55,933 bases of DNA from Cerioporus squamosus (GCA_022592435.1 JABYQS010000212.1:1-55933), one strand, 5' to 3'; positions 1-11,425 are shown, numbered from the stretch's first letter. Made by a program: numbers and translations. Notes: generated by a model from the sequence alone, not told the origin.

Positions 1-212
1 CATATCCTGGACTCCCGCAGTTGTCTGCAGCGACAGAGGACTTACAAGAACGTCCACTGCCAGGATCAAAGGTCAGGCGTCCTGCGGAACTCATCACAGT
101 GGCTGTTAACAACAACCTCTGTTTCACACCGTGACACCCCTGCACAGCATCGAGTCGACGTCTCCAGTCTGACCCTGAGTCTTGCCAGACTTGTGCAATC
201 CACATCGGAGCC

Positions 213-869
213 ATGACCGACGCGAACTTCCACATCGAGACCCCACGGCTCTACATCTCTTACTTCCAGCCTGCCCTCGACAGCCACTGCGACTTCCTCG
301 TCAAGCTGTACAACACCCCAGAGTTCATCGCGACGTGCGGCCGCTCACCCATCACGTCGCGCGAGATCGCGCGCGACCGCCTCTCGACACGCTTCGTCGC
401 CGACCACGAGCGGAACGGGTACGGGATCTACCTCGTGAGCCGCAAGCCACTGCTGGCCCACTCAGGAGCCGGACCAGCCGACGCGGCCCCAGCGAACCCG
501 GACGCGCCGTTCCAGGAGAAGCTCGCGCGCTGCAAGCTCGTCGGGAGCGTGTCGCTGATGCGCGGGAGCGACGCCGTGGCGTATGCGATTCCCGATCTGG
601 GGTTCGCGATCCTCCCGGAGGAGATGCGGAAGGGATATGCGCGGGAGGCGTCGAAGGGGCTCTTGGAGTACGTGAGGCGCGAGAAGGGCGTGGACGTCGT
701 CCTGGGTCTGTTTGACCCGTCGAACGAGGGCGCGAGAGGCGTGTTCAGGAGCTTGGGGTTCGAGAACAGAGGGGTCAAGAAGCTTGCGATGTTTGGAAAC
801 GCCGAAGGCGAGGTTTGGATCTCGCCAGGCGGGGCGAAGGACTTGACTGTGTACAATCTGAACACGTAG
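213..869 (+). CDS. GNAT-family N-acetyltransferase
   Basis: This is a single-exon gene for 218 residues, and the ATG at 213 is the first in-frame start. The protein looks like a GNAT acetyltransferase of the RimJ/RimL type, which moves an acetyl group from acetyl-CoA to an amine. The N-terminus begins with the typical IETPRLYIS strand. Near residues 125-165 lies the acetyl-CoA binding core, with a GFAILPEEMRKGYA segment (Arg/Lys-Gly-Tyr-Ala pyrophosphate loop). It is followed by a NEGARGVFRSLGFENRG helix-strand that matches GNAT motif B. An insert rich in Ala, Gly and Pro at about residues 85-100 is probably a surface loop. Substrate and cell compartment cannot be told, and no signal peptide or membrane segment is visible. 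The next gene on the same strand starts about 220 bases downstream. Confidence 0.85.
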   Translation: MTDANFHIETPRLYISYFQPALDSHCDFLVKLYNTPEFIATCGRSPITSREIARDRLSTRFVADHERNGYGIYLVSRKPLLAHSGAGPADAAPANPDAPFQEKLARCKLVGSVSLMRGSDAVAYAIPDLGFAILPEEMRKGYAREASKGLLEYVRREKGVDVVLGLFDPSNEGARGVFRSLGFENRGVKKLAMFGNAEGEVWISPGGAKDLTVYNLNT

Positions 870-1090
870 GCGGCAAGCGAGGTTACGCCTTGAGTTTCGC
901 AGTAAGTAAGTCCTCGCAAAGTCAAAAGCCTTCGAAGAGTGCTGGCGGGAGTAGGCCAAGCGCCTTCCGGGCTGAGCTGGCCAGTCAACGCCGCTCCCGG
1001 CCCGCCCTCACGCGCTCCATCCCGGGTACGGAACGCGCCGCTGCAAGTGCAACTTGGAACTTGACTTCCATCGTCTCGACTGCTCTTAGA

Positions 1091-2185
1091 ATGGCTATCA
1101 GGCTTGTGACCTTCGACGCGCTGCACACTCTGATTACTCCGAGGCTGCCCATCTACGTGCAGTATTCGCAGACGTTCGAACCGTATCTCGGCGTGCTCGA
1201 CCCCGACGCGCTGAAGCGGTCCTTCAAAACTGGTACATCATGATGCTCGCGCCTTCCATCCGTATCGACGCTGAAGTCTCCGAACTGGGCTCTGATTATC
1301 GCATGCTGGTTCGTCAATGGACGTAAGCTCTGAAGCAAGTACAGCAAGAGCAGCCGGCTTACCGCGGAGGCGCAGAGGAATGGTGGGGAGATGTGATCAG
1401 GAGGACGGCCGTAGGAGCGGGAGCGGACCCCAAAGGTACGTACCGGCCTCGCACGTTGGCTATGGACGAGTCCTCAGAGGTCTGCAGTTGTGGACAGTTC
1501 ACTGGAAGAGATCGTTCCGCGGCTGCTCAAGCGCTTCTCTTCGCGCGAAGGATACAAGCTCTTCGACGACTCGCTGCCCACACGTACGGCATCCGCTTTG
1601 TTGTGTATCGCGTCTTCCATCTCATCTGCAACCCAATCTGCGTCGGCTTGCCGTTGTTTGCACAGTGAAGCGGCTGAGGGAACTTAACATCCGCACTGGT
1701 ATCATCAGCAACACAGATGCTCGCATGCGTTGGTCGCTTCTCGCGCAGTGAAGTGCTTCTCGATGATGCTGATAGACCCTCTGGCTGCTCTCTGATAGGT
1801 GCCGTGATTGAAGACCTCGAGGTTATGCCGTACCTGGACACCGTGCTACTGAGCGAGGAGGAAGGCGTCGAGAAGCCATCTTGCGCAATCTTCCGGCGGG
1901 CGTGCGAGCGGTTGGGTATCAAACCCGAGGAGACAGTGCATGTTGGAGACGAACTCGATTGGTAGGAACGCACCTGCAGCCCAACTCCGACATGGACAAG
2001 TTGACACCCTCCTTTCCAGCGACTACCACGGCGCCAAGGCGTGTGGCTTGAAAGCATTGCTGGTACGAAGGTCTGGTCCAGAGGGCGAGGGTGAACACAA
2101 AGAGCCAGGCGAAGTTTTGACCAGCGTGCACGTCATCCCAGAACTGTCTAGAGTCGTCGACTTGATCCAGCAGAGCAAGGTATAG
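1091..2185 (+). CDS. HAD-superfamily hydrolase (HDHD3-like)
   Basis: The model has six exons (1091-1232, 1328-1435, 1488-1583, 1666-1728, 1799-1961, 2020-2185) and encodes 245 residues. It belongs to the haloacid-dehalogenase superfamily, close to HDHD3-type proteins. Motif I is FDALHTL near the N-terminus, motif II is in IISNTDARM, motif III Lys is in GVEKP, and motif IV is GDELDCDYHGA. The second aspartate of the usual DxD motif I is replaced (D-A-L-H), so classical phosphatase activity is doubtful. Several fungal HAD proteins I remember share this DALHT form. One donor (1729, GTTGGT) is weak but keeps the frame. The stop lies only 119 bases from the stop of the convergent bS6m gene, so the two 3' UTRs probably overlap. 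The substrate is unknown. Confidence 0.8.
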
Positions 2186-2304
2186 AGGGAAAGGGGCAGG
2201 ATAGCATCCGAAGCAATTAGGGAGGGAGTTATACAGCAGTGAATACGATACGGGGGGCCAAGGGCATCGAGGGTGTGGCTGCGACGGGAGCAAAGGGGAC
2301 CAAA

Positions 2305-2757
2305 TCATACCCTCGTGACTGTCTTTTCCCCTACTGTGACTACATCCTCCAGCTTCTCGCCAACCTTGAGGGATGTCCATCGGATAACCTGAGGGTCGTG
2401 TCGCATCATCTTGTTGAGAGCACGCAAGGTATTCGGCGAAGCGTCGAACTGCATGGTCCAGTAACTGCAAACGACTTTGTTACTACTTGCGTAATTGGGA
2501 CAATAGGAGCGACAACGTACTCTCCAATGGTGTGAAACTGGTTCGCTCCCCGCATGCGTTGTGGAAGCGTACGCGTGCCCCAGGAGTTGAGCCCACGTAC
2601 TACACCGCCGTTATCGAGGACGTGGGTCGCCACCCGGGTGACGAGGTCCTTGATATGTTCCTGGAAGGCGGAGGTCAACAACGGTGTTGGGTCCAGCGCA
2701 AGAACATACATATTTAGGATAGTGTGCCGCGATGCACACGAGCTGGTAGAAGGGCAT
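2305..2757 (-). CDS. MRP17: Mitochondrial small-subunit ribosomal protein bS6m (MRP17)
   Basis: This is a three-exon gene (2757-2710, 2660-2521, 2464-2305) for 115 residues. Frame arithmetic fits exactly (48+140+160 bases). It was found by reading short exons, because no single long ORF marks it. The protein starts MPFYQLVCIAAHYP, has GGVVRGLNSWGTRTLPQRM in the middle and GDYWTMQFDASPNTLR after the second intron. This is the pattern of the mitochondrial bS6 family (yeast Mrp17), a component of the 37S subunit. The internal donor is GTACGT at 2520, which restores the Gly-Asp-Tyr-Trp junction. No cleavable presequence is obvious, which is common in this family. The gene is divergent from SND1, with about 206 bases between the two start codons, so the promoter region is probably shared. 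Confidence 0.88.
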
Positions 2758-2963
2758 GGTGGCGAACGGAGGCAGCAGGAACTTGCAAAGGGACGACTCC
2801 GAGGAGCAAGCTGAATGCAGCGTGGGAAACTCCACGTGTCCCAGAAAAGCAAGTGCTGTCTGAGTCTCCTGCACTTGCCAGCTCGTCCTTACAAGTCACG
2901 ATCTCCTGAATCTGCTTTCTTCGCTACTCCGGCTTACATCTAACGGCACATCTTGTTTCAGTC

Positions 2964-5900
2964 ATGGCCATGAAAGCGGTGAGCGGAACGTGCTCTATGA
3001 CAGGCGGGATGGAGAGGCTGATGAGGAATACATGCCGGGACGCAGATCGTGAAATGTATGCAGTTATGTTCCATCCATCAGCCAGAGCCCAGTCCTGAAT
3101 ATCATCGAGTAACCAGCTGTGATCTCTGGCGATTCTCTCCTGCTGCGCGGAAGCCCCGGACCTCAAGGCCAGATCCCCAAGGAGCGGTACGTGGTCGTGT
3201 GTCCAGGCTGTGGTCGTGTGCGAGGACGCATTCAGCTGAGGCGCGCTCTCCAGTGTGCTGCACCTCGCGGATGTCCAGGCGCCGCGGATGGGCACGTCGA
3301 CGCGCGAGGACGAGGTGCGTACCCCCAGGTCGTTGCGCTGCACTCGAAGCCACGCACTCACCCACGTTCCCACTCGCGCACCAGGACTGGGCATTTGAGT
3401 CACGCGAGTTCCTGCGCGCGCTGGTCGTCGGCAAGCCGGTCACGTTCACGTCCACGCACTCCCTCCCACCGAGCGACGACGTTCCGCGCGACATTGGTAC
3501 TGCTGAAGTCAATGGCGTAGACCTCGCGTCGGAGCTCCTCAAGAACGGATGGGCGAAGCTCAAGGAACTGAAGCGCGACCCGACGGAGGAGGACCTGCGC
3601 AAGAGGGAACTCGAGGCAGAGGCGCGCTCCGCTGGCAAGGGCATTTGGAATCCGCATGGTCCGAAGGTTAGTTGCAACTCTACCATGAATTGACAGCCCA
3701 GCATGTCAACTGTGTTCCCGTAGGCGCGCACGACTCACTACATGATGCCCACGGACTCGCAAGGTTTCATCACCGAGTGGAAGGGCCAACAGATCGACGG
3801 TGCGTTGTCTGAATCCGCCGGCGCGGAAGCGCAGCTCACACCTGGTGCAACAGGTCTCGTCGAGCAAGTCAAAGATGGCTCCACGTTGCGCATCCGCCTT
3901 CTCATGCCCGATGGTGACCACCAATTCGTCAACCTTGCGCTTGCCGGCGTGCGCAGCCCTCGCGTCGCGAGCAAGCCAGGCGAGGCTTCGGAACCGTGGG
4001 GAGAAGAGGTGAGAGGCACAGTCGTGCCAGGTGCCATCTATTACTTACCCCAGTTAAGGCCAAATTCTTTACAGAGTCGAGGTTGTTGCAGCGATACGTC
4101 CGCGTCCAGCTCCTGTCTTTGCCAAACGCGACCGCCACGCCGTTCCAAACAGGTGCCAATGCATCAGCTCCTCCACCCGCATCGATCTTCATCGGAACAG
4201 GTATGTCGCCATTTCTAGTACTCGGTCCACAACGACCAGACCTGAGCTCTCCGTAGTTCTGCACCCAGCCGGCAACGTGGCAGAGTTCCTCGTCGCCGCT
4301 GGTCTTGCCCGTGTGGTTGACTGGCACGCAGGTATGCTTGCCAGCGGCGGCGGCATGGAACGTCTCCGTGCGGCCGAAAAGACTGCGAAGGAGAAGCGTG
4401 CATGCCTGTATGCAAATGCGCCCGCACCTTCTGCAAAATCCAACGGTACCGCAGTCAATGGCAATGCTCGGCAGTTCGATGGTACTGTAGTCAGGATATG
4501 GAGCGGCGACCAGATCTCTGTCATTGACCGTGACACCGGTAAGGAGAGGAGAATACAACTCAGCTCGACACGTGGACCGAGGTGAGTCTGTCCTGATCGT
4601 TTGGATGGCTACTCAGTGCTGATCTTGGCGGCATCAAGGCTTGCGGATCCCAAACAGGCATACTACGCGCAAGAAGCTCGCGAGTTCCTCCGCAAACGTC
4701 TCATTGGCAAGCATGTCAAGGTCCACGTCGACTTTGTCCGGCCTCGGGAGGGAGAGTACGAGGAGCGGGAAGCTGCTACCGTTCGTTACGGTGGTCAGAA
4801 CTCGTACGTGCAGCTCAAGACCGCTCCCTCATGGCACTGACATCAGATCGCAGAAACATTGCAGAGCAGCTCATCGAGAAGGGCTTCGCGACCGCTGTCC
4901 GACACAAGCGTGACGACGAGGACCGTTCGCCCGAGTACGACAAGCTGATGGCAGCCGAGCAGGCGTAAGTTCAGGAGCGATCTCGCCCCATCGATGCTGA
5001 CACCTCCGCCTCCAGAGCCGCAGCGGAAGGCCGTGGACTCCACTCCGGTAAGGAAGTGCCCGCACGGAAAGATCCATTGAACATTTCCGAGGTCAGTTGA
5101 TCATATGCTACTCGCTATTCATGACTGAATTGGTTCATATGTTGGGCAGTCCGCACACCGTGCAACGACGTTCCTGAACGGCTTCAAGCGAACAGGACGC
5201 ATTCCGGCCGTTGTTGACCGTGTTGCAGCAGGGTCACGCTACAGGTGTGTGGGACATGCGGCAGACGCTCTCGCGGGCTGACATCGTCGCTAGGATCTAC
5301 CTGCCGAAGGACAACCAGGTGCTTACTCTGGTGCTGAGTGGCATCCGCGCTCCACGCACAGCACGCAACGCCTCCGAGACCAGCGAGCCTTTCGGACAGG
5401 AGGCGTCGGACTTCGCAACCCTCCGGTACAATCAGCGCGATGTTGAGATTGAGGTCCACGACACGGACAAGTCTGGCGGCTTCATCGGAGCGCTGTACTT
5501 GAACAAGACGGAGAACGCTGCTATCACGCTGGTCAAGGAGGGTCTTGCGACTGTCCACGCGTACTCGGCGGAGAACCTGTCATGGGCCAAGCAACTGTAT
5601 GATGCGGAGGTGCGTGTGCTCCTAGCAACCAAAGCGGCGTTAGGATGCCCTTACTGAATCCTTATTGCGTCATTCATTCTACCAGGCCGAGGCTAAGGCG
5701 GCGAAGCGCAACGTAAGTCGCTTCCACCATTGACCGGGGTACTGTTCGCTCAGGGGCCTTTTCCGCAGATCTGGAAAGACTACGACGAGGAGGCGGAGCA
5801 GGCCGCGGAAGTCCCGCAGGAGGATTCCAACGGCCCCCTCAAGACCGAGTACCTCGATGTTATCGTGAGCGACGTCCGGACGGAGCCAAACTTCGCGTTC

Positions 5901-6608
5901 TCTGTCCAAATTCTCAACACAGAAGGCATCGCGTCCCTCGAGAAGCTCATGCGCGACTTCTCACTGCACCACAAGACCGTCGCCTCCCCGCCGGGCTTCG
6001 TCCCAAGAGGCGGCGATCTCGTATCTGCGAAGTTCTCCGATGGACAATGGTACCGTGCCAAGGTCCGCCGCGCGTCGCCCATCAAGAAGGAAGCTGAGGT
6101 CACATTCATCGACTATGGTAACCAAGACACAGTCGGGTTCTCGGACATCCGTCCGCTCGACCCTAAATTCCGCTCCCTCCCCGGTCAAGCACACGATGCG
6201 CGTCTCAGGTACAGTACCCTCGATATTTTCCGCGGTCTGCATCTCCTAATGCTGCTTCGAAGCTTCGTGAAACTTGTTGGCCCTGAGAGCGAGTATCACG
6301 AGGAGGCAGTCGACCGCTTCCGTGCACTGTGCGAAGGTCGGAAGCTCATTGCGAACGTCGACCAGAAGGAGGGCCAGCTTCTCCACCTTCGCCTCATTGA
6401 CCCCAACGATTCGGCCACGCAGAACGATCCATACGCGTGCATCAACGCGGAGCTCATCCGTGAAGGTCTGGCGACGGTCGACAAGAAGGGCTGCAGGTAC
6501 CTCGCGTCCTATCCAGGTATGGCGAAGAAACTGCAGGAGGCGATTGCCACGGCGAAGCGCGATCGTGCGGGCATGTTCGAGTTCGGTGACGTCGAGGAGG
6601 ATGACTGA
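2964..6608 (+). CDS. SND1: Tudor staphylococcal nuclease (SND1/Tudor-SN)
   Basis: Seventeen exons join without a frame break to 903 residues, the usual size for Tudor-SN. Exons: 2964-2978, 3046-3055, 3117-3186, 3254-3314, 3385-3666, 3724-3799, 3854-4008, 4059-4200, 4257-4581, 4639-4803, 4854-4964, 5016-5091, 5150-5244, 5294-5609, 5686-5712, 5769-6208, 6263-6608. Exon 2 has only 10 bases and supplies IVK plus one base of Ser. Four staphylococcal-nuclease-like repeats come first (for example VISGDSLLLRG and GTAEVNGVDLASELLKNGWA). A Tudor domain follows (GDLVSAKFSDGQWYRAKV, then FIDYGNQDTV) inside the last, split SN repeat. Family members bind RNA and act in RNA decay, splicing and stress granules in cytosol and nucleus. 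The protein ends in an acidic VEEDD tail. The stop is at 6606-6608. Confidence 0.95.
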
Positions 6609-7108
6609 ACGCGGTGAACATTGTTCCCGTGAAGAGGGGATGCACACATGACATACGAGGGGCTGTATCTGTGACTTGACGTTCGTGTAGCATTGTAGTG
6701 AGACACAACTGTTGAAGTACTAGTACTGGGTTGGCAACGTTGATCACAACTCAGCTTGCGGGTTGAATGCTCGCTCATGTCGATGTTATATCTGGAACGC
6801 CATGTTCGTAACAACTGCGAGTCGCGAAAGGTAGAAGATGTGCACAGCGCAGGGGTTATCGTGCCCGGGCTCGCGGACGCGTGATCGCGGCAAGCGCGTC
6901 CACGCGTAAGCGCGCGTGCTTACACCAGCGCCTGAAATCTCAGCTTTCACCAACTTAGACCGCTCCTTTCCGTCCCCGCCCAGTACTTCTCCTCGCAAGG
7001 ACGTATGTGGAAGTATGCGATAGAATTGCGCAAAGTTGGAGGCTTTAGGAGCTCTCCGCGTGGACATTGTCGTCCCCGTGAGTACTGCATCCTACGACTT
7101 CGTCGCCC
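6609..7108. other. Intergenic stretch before the helicase relic
   Basis: About 500 bases lie between SND1 and the helicase reading frame. Positions 7079-7132 look like an intron (GTGAGT donor, CTGAC branch, CACATAG acceptor), so a small upstream exon may join the helicase. That exon could include the ATG at 7003 or so, but its reading frame carries nothing I recognise. No promoter element stands out. Confidence 0.4.
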
Positions 7109-9055
7109 TTGCCTGCTGACGGTGCACACATAGGTCTGTCCCCGCAGACAGTGACGATCCCTCGGACCTCTTCTCGCCATTATTCTGTCGCTGCATCCCC
7201 AATTTTTACCCCTCAAACGTCTCGAGCAAGTAGAGTCCCTGGGCCATCAAGGAATGGAGGCCTCTTCGTCAGCGACGGCCACAAAGCGGAGCACGCTCTT
7301 GCAGAGGCCGTTCAGACCTGCAAAACACCCCAGCAACTTCGCCACTTCTTCGTGCACCTCCTTGTCAATGATCATGTCGCGTCTCCCGTCACTGTGTGGA
7401 ACACTTTCCAGGACGCGCTCGCGCATGACCTCATTCTCAAGCACGATAACGTCAACGTGGGGGTGAACGAGACGTTGCAGGAACTGGAGAGGGCACTGGA
7501 GGAACACGGCAAGTCCCTTGCGTCCTACGGTCTTCCCCAGCCATCGTTCCATTGCCGCGAAGTCGAGCTCGAGCTTGACAAGTGGGACAGCCAGCGGAGG
7601 GTCCTCGCGGCGCGGTCGGCCACCGCGGTTTCCAAGCTCAACGAGGAGCAGTATGGGATCTATACCGAGGTCATGGACGCGGTCACCAATAACCGTCCTT
7701 TGTGCGCGTTCGTGGATGGGAAGGCTGGTCGCGGGAAGACGTTTTTGGTCAACACGATATGTAACAAGCTGAGGTCCGAGGGGCATATCGTTCTTCCTAC
7801 CGCGACCTCAGCGTTTGCTGCTCAGCTCTATCCTGGTGGGAAGACGACACATTCCGTCTTCAAGGTGCGTTTTGTTCTCCCATTGGTCTGGTTTAACATG
7901 GCTCACTGCCTAGTGTTGCAGGTCCCGGTCGTCGAAGAGGATGACGCAGAGCTAATCTCTCCTATCGAGCCTCAGGATCCTAGAGGCGAACTCATACGGG
8001 AGGCGTCGGCCATTATCTGGGACGAGGCACCCATGGCCAAGAGCGCTGTGCTTACCTGTGTCGACGAGACCTGTCGGCGCGTTATGCGCAACAACCTGCC
8101 TTTCGGAGGTAAGGTGGTCGTGCTGCTCGGCGACTTCCGCCAGACCTGCCCCGTGGTGCGCAACGGGAGTCGCCGCCAGGTTGTTGACTCTTCCATCCGC
8201 TCCTCGCCTCTTTGGAAGGAGTTCACCACTTTCCGCTTGCACACACCCATCCGGAACGCTGAGGATCTGCCGTATGCCGAGTTCGTGGATCTTATCGGCG
8301 AAGGCGCGGGCCCGCACGTCCCGCTTAACTTCTTGCAACGTGTGCGTGACCGCAAGGAGCTCATCGAGTTCGTCTACCCGGACGACATACTCAGCGACCC
8401 GGCTCGCTGCCTGACTCGTGCCATCCTTGCACCAACGAACGGTCAAGTGGACGCCTACAACGCGGACATCCTCGCCCGCATCGAGGGTTACAGCCGGACG
8501 TTCTACGCCGCGGATGCGCTGCAGAACCCCGAAGACGTGGACGACACCGCCCCTGCGCTTCTTCTCGAGAAGGCTCAAAACGAGGCTATTCCGGGGATCC
8601 CTGCGCATGCGTTGGACGTCAAGGTGCATGGTGTTTACCGTCTCCTGTGCAACTTCGCCCCAGAGCGTGGGCTCGTCAAGAACGCCCGAGTCGTCGTCGT
8701 CAACGTCGGCAAGAAAATTATCACCGTACGCATGCTCCGTGGCGTTGGGGGCGTCGGCACCACTGAATCGGAGGACATCCTGATCTCCCGCATCCCGTTC
8801 ATGACCACGCTGGAGTCGGGGCACACGCTCGTCCGGAGACAGTTCCCGCTCGCGCCCGCGTACGCGACGACGTTTAATAGCTGTCAGGGCCTCACGTTGG
8901 ACGTCGTTGGTGTGGATCTGGTCCGCCCAGTGTTCTCGCATGGGCAGTTGTACACGGCGCTGTCGCGCATCCGCCATCGCAGCCATGCGAAGGTGCGTCT
9001 GCGTCCGGGGCAGATGAAAACGAGGAACGTCACGTATCATGAGATTCTACTGTAA
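7109..9055 (+). pseudogene. 5'-truncated Helitron-type PIF1-like helicase
   Basis: An open frame runs from 7109 to the stop at 9053-9055, with one likely 57-base intron (7865-7921, GTGCGT to TTGCAG, in frame either way). It encodes an SF1 helicase of the PIF1 family: Walker A DGKAGRGKT, motif II IIWDEAPM, motif III LLGDFRQTCPV, then LAPTNGQVDAYN, and a C-terminal FNSCQGLTLDVVGVDL plus YTALSRIRH. The region before Walker A (LRHFFVHLL, then a run ending ELDKW) and the ending NVTYHEILL are what I remember from the helicase half of fungal Helitron Rep-helicases. The Helitron-like N-terminal and Rep domains are missing. No in-frame ATG precedes Walker A; the first is at about residue 190. I therefore call it a 5'-truncated mobile-element relic, although the helicase core is undamaged. 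No terminal hairpin or CTRR end was identified. Confidence 0.75.
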
Positions 9056-10142
9056 TGCTCGTCTTGCTCATCTTGCTACACCACTCTATCGTTATATCGT
9101 ATTGCTCTATATCTTCACACTTTGACCACTATTGGTACTTTATGGCTTGTGCTTCATAATAATTACATCGCTCCTTCGCTTGATCTCATTGCCTTTCCGA
9201 CTGCGTTCGTGGTTGTCGCCTCAAATCTGGGATGTGAGTGAGTCTGTTCTCCGACCGGCGGTAGATCTGACTTGATCCTTCCTGCCTAGACCCCGTTGCG
9301 AGCCGCCGAGGCATTGGCAGCCTGCAGGACGTGTTTATTTCCGTCAAATCCCGGGCCCCACGGTTGGAACCAAGCTGAGGGCGGCGTCGGGGAAACTTGC
9401 TACCCAGATTGACATCTGCAGGTCGTTCTCGCTCGAGGTTCTCGGTCTGTCGGCTTTTGGGTGGTCGACCTCGTAGTTGATTCGAGGAGCTGCTGAAAGG
9501 TCACAGCGAACTTGTTCACAGCTTGCGTGCATTGCGTGGCGTTCAACGAGGGAACTCCAGCCCTATCCTCAAGACCCGACTGCGATGACGAAGACGCAGT
9601 GAGCTCATTATCTTAGTTCTATCGCTGCTGACCGAACACTCTCCTCTCCTGCCGTAAATGAGTGGTACCACGCCGATGTCGTGAGGACTCAGGAGGTCCG
9701 GTGACGGTGTTCTGGCGTCCGATAACTCCTCAACTGTGTACAAGCATAGTTCAACTCGTTTACCGCAGCGGTCAAAGGCATCGAAGCGCAGGCTTGGCAA
9801 GTCCCTCGAAGCTTGTACTGCGATGCCAGGCCCTTCTTCCACTTCTTGCAGAGACCTCGTCGTGAACGGTTGCCACACTCTGCCACAAAGCCGCCACAAC
9901 GGTTGCCCAATGGGGCGGCGCAGTGGCCCACGTGGTCGAGTGGCCGGGGTCTGGGTGGCTAACGGTGACCACGAGACCCCGGAGAAATGGAGCTGATAAC
10001 ACAGCTCGTCTCTGCGTCTAGCCACCACGACCATCTCGACACCGACCACCTCTTCGCGTCGCACTTGTTGCTTACCCTGCTCATCTACAGCCATCTGCTC
10101 CCCCTCAGCACTCTAAAACCTCCGCGAACAAGTTGGCACCAC
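9056..10142. other. Intergenic stretch between helicase relic and antizyme
   Basis: About 1.1 kb with no gene I can support. I looked for a Helitron 3' end (short hairpin followed by CTRR) after 9055 and saw none that is convincing. The last few hundred bases, pyrimidine-rich near 10020-10110, presumably hold the promoter and 5' UTR of the antizyme gene. Confidence 0.4.
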
Positions 10143-11425
10143 ATGTCGAATTCGAATTTTACCAATATGTCGAAACAGCAATCTAGTATTTGCCCCACGT
10201 ACGTCCATTCTCCCTCCGCCTCATGTCGCCTCGGTTCCCGGTTGGTCGACACTCGACGGAACGAACTCGAAGGCACATGGCTTTCTGATCCCCGGAGGGG
10301 TGCTGACCGTTTCTCTTCACAGCAACGGTCGTCAAACCGTTGGGGATGGGGCTTTCACAACCGACAAGACTCCTAGCGTGATTGCAGTCTGCCGCATGGA
10401 GGGCACGGACTCCATGTACTACTACTCTACTACGTTCTCTGGCGGGCCCGGGGTGAGTGCCTTCTTCCGTTCCGCCATTACGTCTGCTGACTAAGGTCAT
10501 CGCGCGTCGCCCTCCCCGTGTCTTCTCTTCTTCGCATGAATCTCGCACCGTACATCTCCCCTCTGCAGTGGCGGTTTTGACATTCCTACCGCAAAATGCC
10601 CTCCTGACCGAGGGTCGTCAGACTGGGTGACAGACAGTCTGGCGCCATCTACTCTCCCCCCGCTCTCCTCCTCGCCCACCCCCTCCTATGATTCCTCCAA
10701 CGATTCCGCTGCTTCCACGCTTTCGTCTCTCGGTTCCCAATACCATCCTCGTCTCAACACGAACTTCGCTGCACGTCCATATGACTACCCACCCACCCCG
10801 CCTCCGGAAGAATCTCCCATTGGCTTTTCGCCGGAGTTCCCATTTGCGGCGCTGCCCAGTGCCAGTGCCCCACGTGCGATTCCAGAGGTTCACCAGAAAG
10901 GCGACCATGCCAGTGCTGCCGGGCTTGACACCCCTCCGCTTACCCCGGACGATGGTTCGGAGGATGGCGACGGAAGCCTCTCGGCGCTTGGTGCCAAGCA
11001 GTCTGCGTTCCTGTCGCTTCTCTTCCCGAGGAACGCCCTCGGTGCAGCTCCCTTCGCGAAGAGCGTCTCGATCTCGACGCCTGGCACTGGTGCGACTTTT
11101 GACGGCGTAGTGCTCTCGCTCCCTGGCCAGCCGAAGACGTTCTACGTCGACGGCAAGTGCGCTGCTCATGTCAACCTTCGCGAGAGGTGCGTCAGCTACT
11201 TCGCTGACCGTCTATCCGTGGCTGACATCCTTGTACAGTATCGTCGCTCTACTCGACCTTGCCGATGAACAACTCGAGTGCAATGCGCTCGTGATTGCTT
11301 TGGAGCGTTCGTCGCCCTTGCTTGGCGACCTCCTCCACTCGCTCATGTATGTTGGCGCCACGGTGGTCACCAAGCCTCCGTTCCCCGTCGACCCTGCGTA
11401 CGTGCTCGTGGGCCTGGAAATCTAA
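10143..11425 (+). CDS. OAZ1: Ornithine decarboxylase antizyme (needs +1 frameshift)
   Basis: Antizyme binds ornithine decarboxylase, sends it to the proteasome and limits polyamine uptake. Exons: 10143-10198, 10323-10452, 10569-11186, 11239-11425. The zero frame runs 65 codons from ATG 10143 to TGA at 10578-10580. A shift of +1 at the preceding TTT gives 264 further codons to the TAA at 11423-11425 (329 residues in all). The C-terminal part carries the family core: ATFDGVVLSLPG, TFYVDG, then LLDLADEQLECNALVIALER and GDLLHSLMYVGATVV, ending VLVGLEI. The junction reads Gly-Trp-Arg-Phe / Asp-Ile-Pro, which parallels Trp-Cys-Ser / Asp-Ala-Pro in animal antizyme. A long low-complexity stretch rich in Ser and Pro lies between junction and core. 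By family analogy, polyamines should raise the frameshift rate. Confidence 0.9.
10575..10581 (+). promoter_or_regulatory. Programmed +1 ribosomal frameshift site UUU-UGA-C
   Basis: In the spliced zero frame exon 3 opens TGG CGG TTT TGA C. The stop ends the first reading frame, and the only open continuation is +1, starting GAC at 10579. Exon borders are fixed by the GTGAGT donor at 10453 (phase 0) and the CTGCAG acceptor ending at 10568, so ordinary splicing does not rescue the frame. A TCC TGA, the shift site known from most antizymes, occurs 27 bases downstream at 10602-10607 in the same zero frame, behind the first stop. Confidence 0.8.

Noticed and set aside
9055..9330. Helitron 3' terminus (hairpin plus CTRR)
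   Set aside because: CTAG and CTGA occur, but no stable hairpin sits at the right distance; not distinguishable from chance.
10602..10607. UCC-UGA as the working antizyme frameshift site
   Set aside because: It lies behind an earlier zero-frame TGA at 10578-10580, and no AG acceptor exists between the two that could remove the first stop.
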